NCBI GenBank assembly: GCA_038329845.1
Contig: JBBQNJ010000027.1
Span: 1 to 53,045 of the forward strand
Length of the DNA: 53,045 nucleotides
Reading direction: 5' to 3'
From: JBBQNJ01 sp038329845
Lineage (GTDB): Bacteria; Planctomycetota; Phycisphaerae; Tepidisphaerales; Tepidisphaeraceae
Positions 40,844 to 49,421 of this stretch are shown in pieces. The notes beneath the pieces were generated by a model that saw nothing but the letters and a program-made list of their open reading frames with translations, was not told the origin of the DNA and ran no database searches. How positions within the stretch are numbered: position 1 is the first letter of the stretch; each line of letters opens with the position of its first letter. The position numbers and the translations under genes are program-made.

Positions 40844-42565
40844 GTGGATGAGTTGATCGCCAGCATGACCAGCGCCGGACTGCTCAATGCGGCCTCGGGC
40901 CAGCGCGCCCGCGAGCTGCTGGCCGCGGGCCGGCCGCTGGAAGAGGCGATCTCATCGGCCGACGGCGTCGGCGAGGAGGCGATGCTGCGCTTTCTCGCCG
41001 CCGCCTTTGATGTGCCCTACGTGGACCTCGACTCCGCCGCCCCGTCGCGCGAGTTTCTCGCCGAGTTTCCCACCCGTTTACTGGTTCGACATGGGATCCT
41101 GCCGCTGGAAAACCGCGGCGGGATCGTGCGCGTGGCGATGTCGCGCATCAGCGATCTGTCCCCGCTGGACGAGCTGCGCCTGGCCAGCGGCCACGAATGC
41201 GCCCCAGCGCTGGCGCCGGCGTCGGAGATCGACCGATGCCTCAAGCGCCTTCTCGGCGTCGGTGCCGACACGCTCCAAACTCTTGACGCCCAGGCCGAGG
41301 CCGACCTCCAGGTGATCGATGTCGATCACGACGACGATCTGGACCTGTCCAATGCCGCTCAGGACGCCTCGATCATCAAGTTCGTCAACCAGATTCTCAC
41401 CGAGGCGATCGACCTGCGGGCCACCGATGTCCACATCGAGCCGTTCGAGGATCAGCTGCGCCTGCGCTACCGAATCGACGGAATCCTCCAGGAATCAAGC
41501 GTTCCGCCCAGCATTCGCCGATTTCATGCCGCGATCGTGTCGCGCATCAAGATACTCAGCCACCTCGACATCGCCGAAAAGCGTCTGCCCCAGGACGGGC
41601 GGATCAAGCTGAAGATCGCCGCCCGCGAGATCGACGTGCGCGTCTCGATCATCCCGATGATCCACGGCGAAGCGGTAGTGCTGCGAATCCTGCATCGCGG
41701 CGACGCGATGCTGGGAACCGAACACCTCGGCCTGTCGGCGCGTGATCGCAAGCTGTTCGACGCGGTGCTGGAGATGCCGCACGGGATCGTGCTGGTGACC
41801 GGCCCGACCGGCAGCGGCAAAACCACCACGTTGTACGCGGCATTGTCGCGGATCAACGACGCCGAGCGCAAGATCATCACCATCGAGGATCCGGTCGAGT
41901 ACCAGCTTCGCGGGGTTAATCAGATCCAGGTCAACACGCGCAGCGGGCTGACGTTCGCCGCGGGGTTGCGGGCGATTCTCCGCCATGATCCGGACGTGGT
42001 GCTGGTGGGCGAAATCCGCGACACCGAAACCGCCGAGATCGCGGTGCAGGCATCGCTTACCGGGCACCTGGTCTTCAGCACGCTACACACCAACGACGCC
42101 CCCGGCGCCGCCACCCGCCTGGTGGACATGGGCATCGAGCCGTACCTGGTCGCCTCATCGGTCGAGGTGATCGTCGCCCAGCGACTGGTGCGGGTGATTT
42201 GTGAACACTGCAAGCAGATCCTTCCGCCCGATGAGGCCGCGGCCCTGCGACAGCGCTTCGGCGATATTCCGCCGGCAACCCTGCATCGCGGTGCCGGCTG
42301 TCGCCAATGCCAGCAGACCGGCTTCCACGGACGCCAGGGCATCTTCGAGATGATGGCCGTCACCGATGACGTGCGATCGCTGATCCTCGAGCGCGCCCCG
42401 GCTCAGCACATTCGCGCCGCGGCGGTGAAGCACGCAATGCGCAGTCTTCGCCAGGACGGCTGGCGGATCGTGGCCGAGGGACGCACCACCGTCGAAGAAG
42501 TCATCGCCAATACGAAGGATGAGCAAGCCGCCGCGTGGACCAGCGTAACCGGGGGTGAAGCCTGA
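40844..42565 (+). CDS. gspE: Type II secretion ATPase GspE
   Basis: Cytoplasmic hexameric ATPase that drives pseudopilus assembly. 573 residues. The N-terminal domain has the GspE-N pattern (AFDVPYVDLDSAAP). The core shows Walker A GPTGSGKTT (320-328), the Asp box IITIEDPVEYQL, Walker B RHDPDVVLVGEIRD and the His box LVFSTLHTNDAPGA. A four-cysteine zinc site is C453, C456, C486 and C489. The start is GTG preceded by CGGAGCG. The stop shares one base with the gspF start (TGATG). It opens the secretion gene run. Confidence 0.95.
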   Translation: MDELIASMTSAGLLNAASGQRARELLAAGRPLEEAISSADGVGEEAMLRFLAAAFDVPYVDLDSAAPSREFLAEFPTRLLVRHGILPLENRGGIVRVAMSRISDLSPLDELRLASGHECAPALAPASEIDRCLKRLLGVGADTLQTLDAQAEADLQVIDVDHDDDLDLSNAAQDASIIKFVNQILTEAIDLRATDVHIEPFEDQLRLRYRIDGILQESSVPPSIRRFHAAIVSRIKILSHLDIAEKRLPQDGRIKLKIAAREIDVRVSIIPMIHGEAVVLRILHRGDAMLGTEHLGLSARDRKLFDAVLEMPHGIVLVTGPTGSGKTTTLYAALSRINDAERKIITIEDPVEYQLRGVNQIQVNTRSGLTFAAGLRAILRHDPDVVLVGEIRDTETAEIAVQASLTGHLVFSTLHTNDAPGAATRLVDMGIEPYLVASSVEVIVAQRLVRVICEHCKQILPPDEAAALRQRFGDIPPATLHRGAGCRQCQQTGFHGRQGIFEMMAVTDDVRSLILERAPAQHIRAAAVKHAMRSLRQDGWRIVAEGRTTVEEVIANTKDEQAAAWTSVTGGEA

Positions 42566-43773
42566 TGGCCACGTTCACCTACACGGCGCTGGATTCGAGC
42601 GGCAAGCGCATCGCCGGCACGCTGGCGGCCGAGTCTCGCCGCGGCGCCATCGACGCCGTGGCCGCCGGGGGTCTGACGCCCATGGCGATCGAAGAACAGC
42701 GTCCGCTGCGCGAGCCGTCCGGCGGGCGAACCGGGCGAGTGCCGGCATCGGCGGTCGAGTCGTTCACCCGCGAGCTGGCGAATTTGCTGGCGGCGGGCTT
42801 GCCCCTCTCGCGGGCGCTGCATCTGCTTCGTCGCGAGGCTTCCAATGCCGGCGCCCGCGCCGCCTGGAGCCATATCCATGACGACGTTGTCGGGGGAACC
42901 AGCCTGGCCGACGCCATGGCCAAATGGCCGCGCGTCTTTTCCAGTGTCTATGTCGCCATGGTGCGGGCCGGTGAGGCCGGAGGATTCCTGCACGTCGTAC
43001 TCCAGCAGATCGCCGATTTTCGCACCCGCGAGCGCGACCTGACCGGCAAGGTCAAGGCGGCGCTGGTGTACCCGGCGGTGCTGGCGGTGCTGGCCACGGC
43101 GGTGCTGATCTTTCTGTTGACGTTTTTCATCCCCCAGTTCAGTCCGATTTTTGCCGAATTCGGCGGCAATCTCCCGTATTTGACCCAGATGATCGTCATC
43201 GCAAGCCATTGGCTCACCCGCTACGGCGTGTTCATCGGCGTCGGCGTGATCGCGGCGCTGGTGGCGCTTCGCCGGGCTTCGCAAAGCCAGCGCGGTCGGC
43301 GATGGCTCGAGCGGGCGTTGCTGCGAACGCCGCTGGTGGGGACTGTCGCCGCGCGATTCGCGCTGGTGCGGTTTTGCCGGATGCTTGGCACGCTCGTCGG
43401 TGCCGGCGTGCCGCTGGTGGCGTCGCTTCGCGTGGCCCGCGAAGCGCTGGGCAACCAGACGCTCGCCGACGCGGTCTCGACGGCGATCGACGAAGTGCGC
43501 CGGGGAACGGCCCTGAGCCGTAGCCTCGCCGCCAACGCGATGCTCTTTCCCCCATCGGTCATCGAGATGATCGCGGTGGCCGAGGAAACCGGACGGCTCG
43601 ACAAAGAACTGGTGCGGCTGTCGGTCGCCTACGAAGCCGATCTGGACCGCCACCTGCGGATGCTGGTGGCTTTGGCCGAACCGGCCCTGCTGTTCATTAT
43701 GGCCGGCCTGATCGGAACCGTTGTCGTGGGAATGCTGCTGCCGGTGTTTACGTTGCAGGATTTGATCAAGTAG
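42565..43773 (+). CDS. gspF: Type II secretion inner-membrane platform protein GspF
   Basis: A 402-residue polytopic membrane protein linking GspE to the pseudopilus. Two copies of the T2SF domain are visible. The first has SFTRELANLLAAGLPLSRAL and VYVAMVRAGEAGGFL, the second RFCRMLGTLVGAGVPLVASL and VIEMIAVAEETGRLD. Three membrane helices are at about residues 170-190, 210-230 and 375-395 (LLFIMAGLIGTVVVGMLLPVF). The N-terminus is FTYTALDSSGKRIAG, as in the family. It overlaps gspE by one base. Confidence 0.95.
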   Translation: MATFTYTALDSSGKRIAGTLAAESRRGAIDAVAAGGLTPMAIEEQRPLREPSGGRTGRVPASAVESFTRELANLLAAGLPLSRALHLLRREASNAGARAAWSHIHDDVVGGTSLADAMAKWPRVFSSVYVAMVRAGEAGGFLHVVLQQIADFRTRERDLTGKVKAALVYPAVLAVLATAVLIFLLTFFIPQFSPIFAEFGGNLPYLTQMIVIASHWLTRYGVFIGVGVIAALVALRRASQSQRGRRWLERALLRTPLVGTVAARFALVRFCRMLGTLVGAGVPLVASLRVAREALGNQTLADAVSTAIDEVRRGTALSRSLAANAMLFPPSVIEMIAVAEETGRLDKELVRLSVAYEADLDRHLRMLVALAEPALLFIMAGLIGTVVVGMLLPVFTLQDLIK

Positions 43774-43836
43774 GGACCGAAGCGGTGCATGTGGCACCGC
43801 CACCCTCGGCGATATCGAGCCGGCAGGAAAACTCAT

Positions 43837-43906
43837 AGGGTGGAGCTCATCCCCACCGCCGTCTCGGGACCGTGCGAACAAAATTGGTGGGGAGCAACCC
43901 CACCCT
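43837..43906. repeat. Doublet of REP-like hairpins before gspG
   Basis: Two small hairpins in inverted order: GGTGG/CCACC (43839-43857) and GGTGGGG/CCCCACC (43886-43904). The two arms are inverted copies of each other over about 17 of 21 bases. It fills most of the 152-base gap between gspF and gspG, the only large gap in the T2SS run. Confidence 0.75.
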
Positions 43907-43925
43907 AAAGGATCAGGAACGAACC

Positions 43926-44336
43926 ATGAATCGACGCAATGGATTTACACTCATCGAACTGCTTCTGGTTTTGGTGATTCTGGCGGTGCTGGCGGCGCTG
44001 GTCGTACCGAAATTCACCAATAGGTCCGAACAGGCCCGGACCACCGCGGCGCGCACCGACGTTTCGAATCTCGAGATGGCGCTCGATGCCTTCGAGGTGG
44101 ATACCGGGCGGTTTCCCTCGACCGATGAAGGGCTTGGTGCCCTGGTCCAGCCCCCGCCTGGGGCGCAGAACTGGCGCGGGCCGTATATCAAACGCGGCGT
44201 GCCCAAGGACCCATGGCAAAACCCCTACGTCTATCGCTATCCCGGCCAGCACAACACCAGCGGCTATGACTTGACGAGCCTGGGTCCTGATGGCCGCGAG
44301 GGAACCGACGACATCGACAATTGGACCTCGAACTGA
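43926..44336 (+). CDS. gspG: Type II secretion major pseudopilin GspG
   Basis: Main building block of the pseudopilus. 136 residues. The class III prepilin leader is short, MNRRNG/FTLIELLLVLVILAVLAALVV, with Gly at -1 and Glu at +5 as required by the prepilin peptidase. The C-terminal part has the GspG pattern FEVDTGRFPSTDEGLGALV, WRGPYIKRGVPKDPWQNPY and SLGPDGREGTDDID, the last being the Ca-binding loop. ATG 43926 was chosen for the leader; upstream sequence belongs to the REP doublet. Confidence 0.96.
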   Translation: MNRRNGFTLIELLLVLVILAVLAALVVPKFTNRSEQARTTAARTDVSNLEMALDAFEVDTGRFPSTDEGLGALVQPPPGAQNWRGPYIKRGVPKDPWQNPYVYRYPGQHNTSGYDLTSLGPDGREGTDDIDNWTSN

Positions 44337-44348
44337 CCGCGATTCCCC

Positions 44349-44984
44349 ATGCGCATGGCCGCGACTCAACCTCGACCCAATGCCGCCCGGCGGACGCGCT
44401 GCGCGCGGCTGGAGTGCTGCGTCCGGCCGGAGTGCTGCGCGCGGCCGGAGCGCTGCGTCCGGCCCGAGCGCTACGACCGGCGGGAGCGCTGCGCGCGGGT
44501 CGCCGTGGCGTTCACGCTGCTCGAGCTGGTGCTGGTGTTGGCGATCGTCGCCACGGCGCTGGCGGTCGCAGCGCCGTCGTTACGCGGCTGGAGCCGCGGT
44601 TCGCAACTGCGCGATGCGGGCGACCAGTTCGTCGCCGTCACGCGCTGGGCCCGTTCGCAGGCGGCGTTGACCGGCGCGGTTCATCGGCTGGAGCTGAACC
44701 CCACGAATTATCGGGTACTGACGAAGACGGCCGATGGCTTCTCGCCGATCGCGTCGGAGTTCGGCAACGTCTTTCAACTCCCCGAGGGATTCACGCTCTC
44801 TCGGCTCTCCGGCGAAAACGCCACGGCGGACCCTGGCGCGGCCAACATCGACTTTCAGCCCAACGGCCGGACCGACGTGGCCCAGGTTCGTCTGACCGCG
44901 CCTCAGGGCGACTCACTGGACATCGTCAACGCCTCCCCCGCCGAAGGATTTGGCGTGGTGGCTTTGAACGGAGTGGCCCGATGA
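44349..44984 (+). CDS. gspH: Type II secretion minor pseudopilin GspH with expanded leader
   Basis: A 211-residue prepilin. The N-terminal helix FTLLELVLVLAIVATALAV identifies it, followed by GspH-type DAGDQFVAVTRWARSQAAL and a beta-rich C-terminus. The leader before FTLLE is about 54 residues, mostly encoded by 18-bp tandem repeats, where relatives have 5-25. The residue at -1 is Ala (RVAVA/FTLLE) instead of Gly, which usually slows peptidase processing. No good ribosome site precedes the ATG. A GTG at 44505 would give too short a leader. It starts 12 bases after gspG and overlaps gspI by ATGA. Confidence 0.85.
   Translation: MRMAATQPRPNAARRTRCARLECCVRPECCARPERCVRPERYDRRERCARVAVAFTLLELVLVLAIVATALAVAAPSLRGWSRGSQLRDAGDQFVAVTRWARSQAALTGAVHRLELNPTNYRVLTKTADGFSPIASEFGNVFQLPEGFTLSRLSGENATADPGAANIDFQPNGRTDVAQVRLTAPQGDSLDIVNASPAEGFGVVALNGVAR
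44399..44499 (+). repeat. 18-bp tandem repeats in the gspH leader
   Basis: CTGCG(C/T)(G/C)CGGCCGGAG(T/C)G-type units repeat five full times and once partly (starts 44399, 44417, 44435, 44453, 44471, 44489). Each is six codons, read as C(A/V)RPE(C/R). Confidence 0.9.
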
Positions 44985-45451
44985 CCTCTAAGCCCGCCCA
45001 TCTTTCGCCCCGCCGTCGCTCCGTGCCTTCCTGCCTCAGGCGCGAAAGGCCCCCTTCGTGCCTCCGCCCCTCCGTGCCTTCCTCCTCCCGTAACGCCTTC
45101 ACCCTGCCCGAAGTCCTCGCCACCCTGGTGTTGCTCGGGATTTTGTTGCCGGTCACGATGCGCGGGGCGTCACTGGCCCTGGCCAGCGCCGCCACCGCTC
45201 GGCATACGGCCGAGGCGACGAGTCTGGCTCAGACCAAGCTCCAGGAACTGATCCTCACCCAGACCTATTCCACCAGCGACACTTCCGGCGACTTCGGCAC
45301 CGATTCGCCGCGGTTTCGCTGGACCTGCCAAGGCATCGCCCGCGACTACGGCACGACCGAATTGACCTTGAGCGTTTTCTGGACCGATCGCGGCCAGGAA
45401 CGATCGGTGAGCCTCTCGACGCTGGCGGCACCGACTGGAGCGTCGCCATGA
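44981..45451 (+). CDS. gspI: Type II secretion minor pseudopilin GspI
   Basis: A 156-residue prepilin. The membrane helix and cleavage region are RNA/FTLPEVLATLVLLGILLPV, again with Ala at -1. TSLAQTKLQELI and CQGIARDYGTTELTLSVFW match GspI. The leader is about 38 residues, Ser/Pro/Arg/Cys-rich (RRRSVPSCLRR), and derives from CCGTGCCTTCCTG-type repeats similar to the CT-rich tract at the end of the window. It overlaps gspH (ATGA) at the start and gspJ (ATGA) at the end. Confidence 0.87.
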   Translation: MTSKPAHLSPRRRSVPSCLRRERPPSCLRPSVPSSSRNAFTLPEVLATLVLLGILLPVTMRGASLALASAATARHTAEATSLAQTKLQELILTQTYSTSDTSGDFGTDSPRFRWTCQGIARDYGTTELTLSVFWTDRGQERSVSLSTLAAPTGASP

Positions 45452-46113
45452 AACTCAACCGAAAGGCTGGTTTCACGCTGCTGGAGGTCATTCTGGCGAT
45501 GGCGATGGCCGCCACGCTGGTCCTGACTCTGCACGCGGGGATGAATATCGCGTTGCGGGCACGCCGTCAGACCGCCGAACTCACCACCGCCGTTCGCACC
45601 GCCACGATCGCGATGGAAATGCTGTCGCACGACCTCGAATCGGTTGCGCTTCCCGGCGATCACCTTGCCGGACCGTTTCTCGTCATCGCCGATCCGGGCG
45701 CGGCCGCTTCGCTCGATTTCTTCGCCGTCTCGACTGAACCGTCCGCCCAACCCGGCGAAGCGCCCGTCGAGGGGATTCACCATGTGATGCTGGCGGTCCG
45801 GCCGGACCCGGTTCCACCGGCCCTGGTGCGCCGAACGGTGGAAAATCTTCTCGCCCCGATCGAGAAAGCGCCGCGCGAAGAGATTCTCTGTCGCGGCGTT
45901 CGATCCCTGACCTTCAGTTGCTACGACGGGTCGGATTGGAAGGATTCATGGGATTCATCGGTCGAGGAGTCCTCCGTGCCGCTGGCGGTTCGGATAACGC
46001 TCGAGCTGGACGACCCATCGTCGGCGAGCGGAATTCTGGCAATGACGCGGATCATTCCAATCAGCGTGAAGGCCCCGCCGACGGCCACCGCCGACGCCGG
46101 AGGCGCCCCATGA
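45448..46113 (+). CDS. gspJ: Type II secretion minor pseudopilin GspJ
   Basis: A 221-residue prepilin that with GspI and GspK forms the pseudopilus tip. The leader is MKLNRKAG/FTLLEVILAMAMAATLVL with Gly at -1 and Glu at +5. Downstream, RTATIAMEMLSHDLESV, LDFFAVS, GVRSLTFSCYDGSDW and VPLAVRITLEL match GspJ. It overlaps both neighbours by ATGA. Confidence 0.9.
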   Translation: MKLNRKAGFTLLEVILAMAMAATLVLTLHAGMNIALRARRQTAELTTAVRTATIAMEMLSHDLESVALPGDHLAGPFLVIADPGAAASLDFFAVSTEPSAQPGEAPVEGIHHVMLAVRPDPVPPALVRRTVENLLAPIEKAPREEILCRGVRSLTFSCYDGSDWKDSWDSSVEESSVPLAVRITLELDDPSSASGILAMTRIIPISVKAPPTATADAGGAP

Positions 46114-47435
46114 TCGGCGCGGGACGAACATCGACGCGACGGCGCGGCATGGTGCTGATCGTGACCATGCTGGTGCTGTTCGCGCTGGCGGGCATGGTGC
46201 TGGTGATGGGACGGGCGGCGCGGGTGGAAGCCGCCGCCAGCGCCAACGCCGCGGCCCAGGCCCAGGCTCTCGCCATCGAGCGCGGTGCCGAGCAATACGT
46301 GCTGGGGATTCTCGCGGGCGCAAGCGGCGGCGCCGCTCCGCAGCTCGGCGACGACGACCTGGCCGGCATCGGGGTGGGCGACGGTTATTTCTGGGTCGTG
46401 CGTCCGCCGGATGTCGATGCAGGTTCGACACAGATTCGCTTTGGCCTGAGCGACGAGGCGGGAAAGATCAATCTTAACACGGTGGATCCGCAATCGCTGC
46501 TGCGATTGACGCTGATTCCCGAGGAACTCGCCGCCGCCATCATTGACTGGCGCGATCCGGATGACACGGTCCTGCCCAACGGCGCCGAGAGCGAAACCTA
46601 CCTGGCGCTGGCCGATGGCTATTACTCGAAGAACGCCGACTTCGAGACCGTCGAGGAATTGCTGCTAGTGCGAGGGATGACCCGCTCGATGCTCTACGGC
46701 GATCCATCGAGCGACGCCGCCGGCGCGCTTTTCTCCAGCCCGTGGACGCGATTGGGGTTGTACGATCTGTTCACCGTTTACAGCGCCGAGCCGAACACCA
46801 GCGCCGATGGAGCTCGGCGGGTCAATCTCGCCGACCCCACTCGCCGTCAGCAGCTTCGCGACGCGATTAACAAGACGTTGGGATCGTCTCGGGCCAACGC
46901 GATCGTGGCGGCAATGGGTGCGGCGAACTACCGCGACCTGTTCGAGTTCGCCGCCGCCGTCAAGCTCACCGCCGATGAGCTGGACCAGCTCGCCGACGTG
47001 TTGACCGGCTCGAACGCCGCAGTTCTGCGCGGACGAATCAACATCAACAGCGCGCCGAAGGACATTTTGCGGACCTTGCCGGGGCTGGAGGAATCGGACG
47101 TGGATCAACTGCTCGCCCGCCGTCCCGCCGCCGTCGCGGCCAAGCCGACCGGCATCGCATGGGTCGCCGACGCCCTGGGCACCAAGGCGATCGGCTTGGG
47201 CAACCAGATCACCTCGCGGTCGTTCCAATATTCGGCCGACATCATCGCCGTCGCGGGCAATGGCCGTGGTTTGCGGCGCTGCCGGATCGTGGTGGATGTG
47301 TCGGACACAACGCCGCGAATCGCCTATCGCCGGGACATCACCGAGCGCGGCTGGCCGCTGGACGCGACAATTCTAGATTCGCTTCGTCGCGGCGAGGGAC
47401 TCAACGGCGGCGCTGGCGGCGGGAGCGTGCAATGA
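46110..47435 (+). CDS. gspK: Type II secretion minor pseudopilin GspK
   Basis: A 441-residue prepilin-like protein, the largest of the set. The N-terminus is RRRGMVLIVTMLVLFALAGMVLV; Gly-Met replaces the usual Gly-Val/Ile/Phe and the +5 Glu is absent, as is normal for GspK. Family blocks are SDEAGKINLNTVDP, IIDWRDPDD, ADFETVEELLLVRGM, TVYSAEPN and INSAPKDILRTLPGL with its helix-hairpin-helix. ATG 46110 overlaps the gspJ stop, and its stop overlaps the gspL start. Confidence 0.93.
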   Translation: MIGAGRTSTRRRGMVLIVTMLVLFALAGMVLVMGRAARVEAAASANAAAQAQALAIERGAEQYVLGILAGASGGAAPQLGDDDLAGIGVGDGYFWVVRPPDVDAGSTQIRFGLSDEAGKINLNTVDPQSLLRLTLIPEELAAAIIDWRDPDDTVLPNGAESETYLALADGYYSKNADFETVEELLLVRGMTRSMLYGDPSSDAAGALFSSPWTRLGLYDLFTVYSAEPNTSADGARRVNLADPTRRQQLRDAINKTLGSSRANAIVAAMGAANYRDLFEFAAAVKLTADELDQLADVLTGSNAAVLRGRININSAPKDILRTLPGLEESDVDQLLARRPAAVAAKPTGIAWVADALGTKAIGLGNQITSRSFQYSADIIAVAGNGRGLRRCRIVVDVSDTTPRIAYRRDITERGWPLDATILDSLRRGEGLNGGAGGGSVQ

Positions 47436-48832
47436 ATCGACGTCACGGCCGAGCGGTTCTGGCATTGATCATCGCCGAGCGATCGTTCACGTTCGTCGAG
47501 GCGGCGGCGTCCGAGAAGCACCGCCCGCGGCGCTGTGGGCAGCTCGTGTTGCCCGAGGGCGTCTCGCTCGAGACTCCCGCCGAGGCAGGGCAGGCTCTTG
47601 GCGACTATCTGCGAGAAAATGGCTTTACGGCCCGCCAGGTCGTCGTCGGTGCCCCGGCGCGATGGATGATCGCGTCGGAAAAACCGATCCCGCCCGCCGA
47701 TGAGACGCAGGCCCGCGCCCTGCTGCGGCTCGCCGCCGAGCGCCTTTCCACCGCCGACAGCGGCGAGCTGATCTTCGATTTCATTGGACGTCCAATCCGC
47801 GGCGAGTCCAGCGCCGTCCTATTGGTGGGGATGCCGCGGATATGGCTGAACCGCGTCGAGGAAATGATCGCCGCCGCCGGGCTGCGATTAAGCGCGCTGA
47901 CCAGCACCGCCCTGGCTTTGGCGGCCGACGAGCCGCCGTCCAGCGGGCCGGCGCTGCTGCTAGGCCCCGATGCCGGCGAACTGGTTTGGCGAGAAGAAGG
48001 TCGGCCTCGGCTGCTGCGTCATCTTCCGATGGCGCTGGCCGATGGCGGTGATGCCGAACTCGACGGCCTTGCGGCGCAGCTTAAGCGCGCCGTCATGCTG
48101 TCGCGCCCGGGCCTCCAGCAGGCCAACGGGCAGTCGCTGACGCTATGGAACCAGGCGGGATTGAGCGGCGAACAGATAAGCGTTCTTTCCAGTCGGGTCG
48201 GACTGGGGATCGAGGATTCGCGGCGAAACGAGCGCGAGACGAAAGATTCCACCGGTGTTGACGAGGCGATTTTCATCCCCGCCGCGGCGCTGGCCCGCGC
48301 CGCGGTGAGCGGGCGGCTCGCCCTGGATTTCGCCCACTCGCGTCTGGCGCCGCCGCGGCAGCGTCGATGGGGCAAACGCTCGATCTGGGCCGCCGCCCTT
48401 GCTGTCGCGGCGATTCTCGCCGTCGTCTCGTTCTATATCGGCATCGAGCAGCGCCGCGCCGAACTGGATCGCCTGCGCGCCCAGCTCACGGCGATGGCGC
48501 CCGATCTGAAGGCCGCCCAAGCCGTCGTCGATCGAGTGAACTACGCCCGCACCTTTTTTCAGACCCGGCCTCCGGCCCTCGAGGGCCTGCGCGATGTGAC
48601 GCTGAGCTTCGGGGATGGCGAGCGCGTCTGGGCCACGGGGTTCACCTTCCGCCAGACCGGCCAGGCGGGCTTGACCGGCAAGGCCGCCGATCAGCGCACG
48701 ATCCTGGGCGTGCTGGATCGACTGAAAAAGTCGCCGCGTTTCGATCAGGTCAAGCTCCTGGACATGCGCGACGCCGGGGGCGGATCGCGCGACGTGGCGT
48801 TCTCGATCAGTTTCACCTACTCGGCCGAATGA
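47432..48832 (+). CDS. gspL: GspL-like inner-membrane assembly protein (PilM/PilN type)
   Basis: A 466-residue protein with an N-terminal actin-like (PilM/GspL cytoplasmic) region, including LALIIAERSFTFVEAA, VVVGAPARWMIAS and LLVGMPRIWLNRVEEMIAAAG. A single membrane helix, WAAALAVAAILAVVSFYIGI, is at about 320-340, followed by a coiled segment (RRAELDRLRAQLTAM) and a PilN-like periplasmic domain (FDQVKLLDMRDAGG). It is expected to recruit GspE to the membrane. The ATG overlaps the gspK stop and the next gene begins one base after its own stop. Confidence 0.82.
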   Translation: MNRRHGRAVLALIIAERSFTFVEAAASEKHRPRRCGQLVLPEGVSLETPAEAGQALGDYLRENGFTARQVVVGAPARWMIASEKPIPPADETQARALLRLAAERLSTADSGELIFDFIGRPIRGESSAVLLVGMPRIWLNRVEEMIAAAGLRLSALTSTALALAADEPPSSGPALLLGPDAGELVWREEGRPRLLRHLPMALADGGDAELDGLAAQLKRAVMLSRPGLQQANGQSLTLWNQAGLSGEQISVLSSRVGLGIEDSRRNERETKDSTGVDEAIFIPAAALARAAVSGRLALDFAHSRLAPPRQRRWGKRSIWAAALAVAAILAVVSFYIGIEQRRAELDRLRAQLTAMAPDLKAAQAVVDRVNYARTFFQTRPPALEGLRDVTLSFGDGERVWATGFTFRQTGQAGLTGKAADQRTILGVLDRLKKSPRFDQVKLLDMRDAGGGSRDVAFSISFTYSAE

Positions 48833-48833
48833 C

Positions 48834-49421
48834 ATGAAAGCAACGTCCAAACGAGAACGTCTGATCGCCATCACCGCCGCGGCGGTGCTGGGATTGCTCG
48901 CGGTCGATCAACTGCTCATCGAGCCGTTGCTGGCCAACAGCGCCGAGGTCCGCCGCCAGACCGAGCTGGCGCAATTGGACCTCGACCGCGCTGCGCGATT
49001 GTTCAGCACCAGCCGCCGGATGAATCGCCAGTGGATGACGATGACCGCCGGCGGGCTGCGCCGCGACGTGCCCGAGGCTGAAAGCCTGGTGCTGCACAGC
49101 GTGCGCGACTGGGCCCAGGAGTCGCACCTGGCCCTCTCGAGTCTCAAGCCCGAGCGCACCGAGAAAACCAAGGACTTTTTCACCGTGACGATCCGCGCCA
49201 CCGGCGCCGGCTCGATGGATCAGATCGGACGGATGCTGCATCACATCCAGACGGCCTCGATCCCCGTGCGGATCACCGAATTGCAGATCACCTCGCGCAA
49301 AGAGGGCAATGACGATCTTGCGGTCACTTTCGGTGTGGCGACGATCGGGCTGACCGGCGATTCGTCCAAACCCGTGCCCTCGCAACCGGCCCGCATCGTC
49401 GGAAGGGACGGTGTGCAATGA
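48834..49421 (+). CDS. gspM: GspM/PilO-like inner-membrane protein
   Basis: A 195-residue bitopic protein: a short basic start (KATSKRERL), one membrane helix IAITAAAVLGLLAVDQLLIE, a coiled region, and a ferredoxin-like domain with FFTVTIRATGAGSMDQIGRML, IPVRITELQITSRK and DLAVTFGVATIGL, the PilO/GspM pattern. It should pair with GspL. ATGA overlap with the next gene. Confidence 0.8.
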   Translation: MKATSKRERLIAITAAAVLGLLAVDQLLIEPLLANSAEVRRQTELAQLDLDRAARLFSTSRRMNRQWMTMTAGGLRRDVPEAESLVLHSVRDWAQESHLALSSLKPERTEKTKDFFTVTIRATGAGSMDQIGRMLHHIQTASIPVRITELQITSRKEGNDDLAVTFGVATIGLTGDSSKPVPSQPARIVGRDGVQ

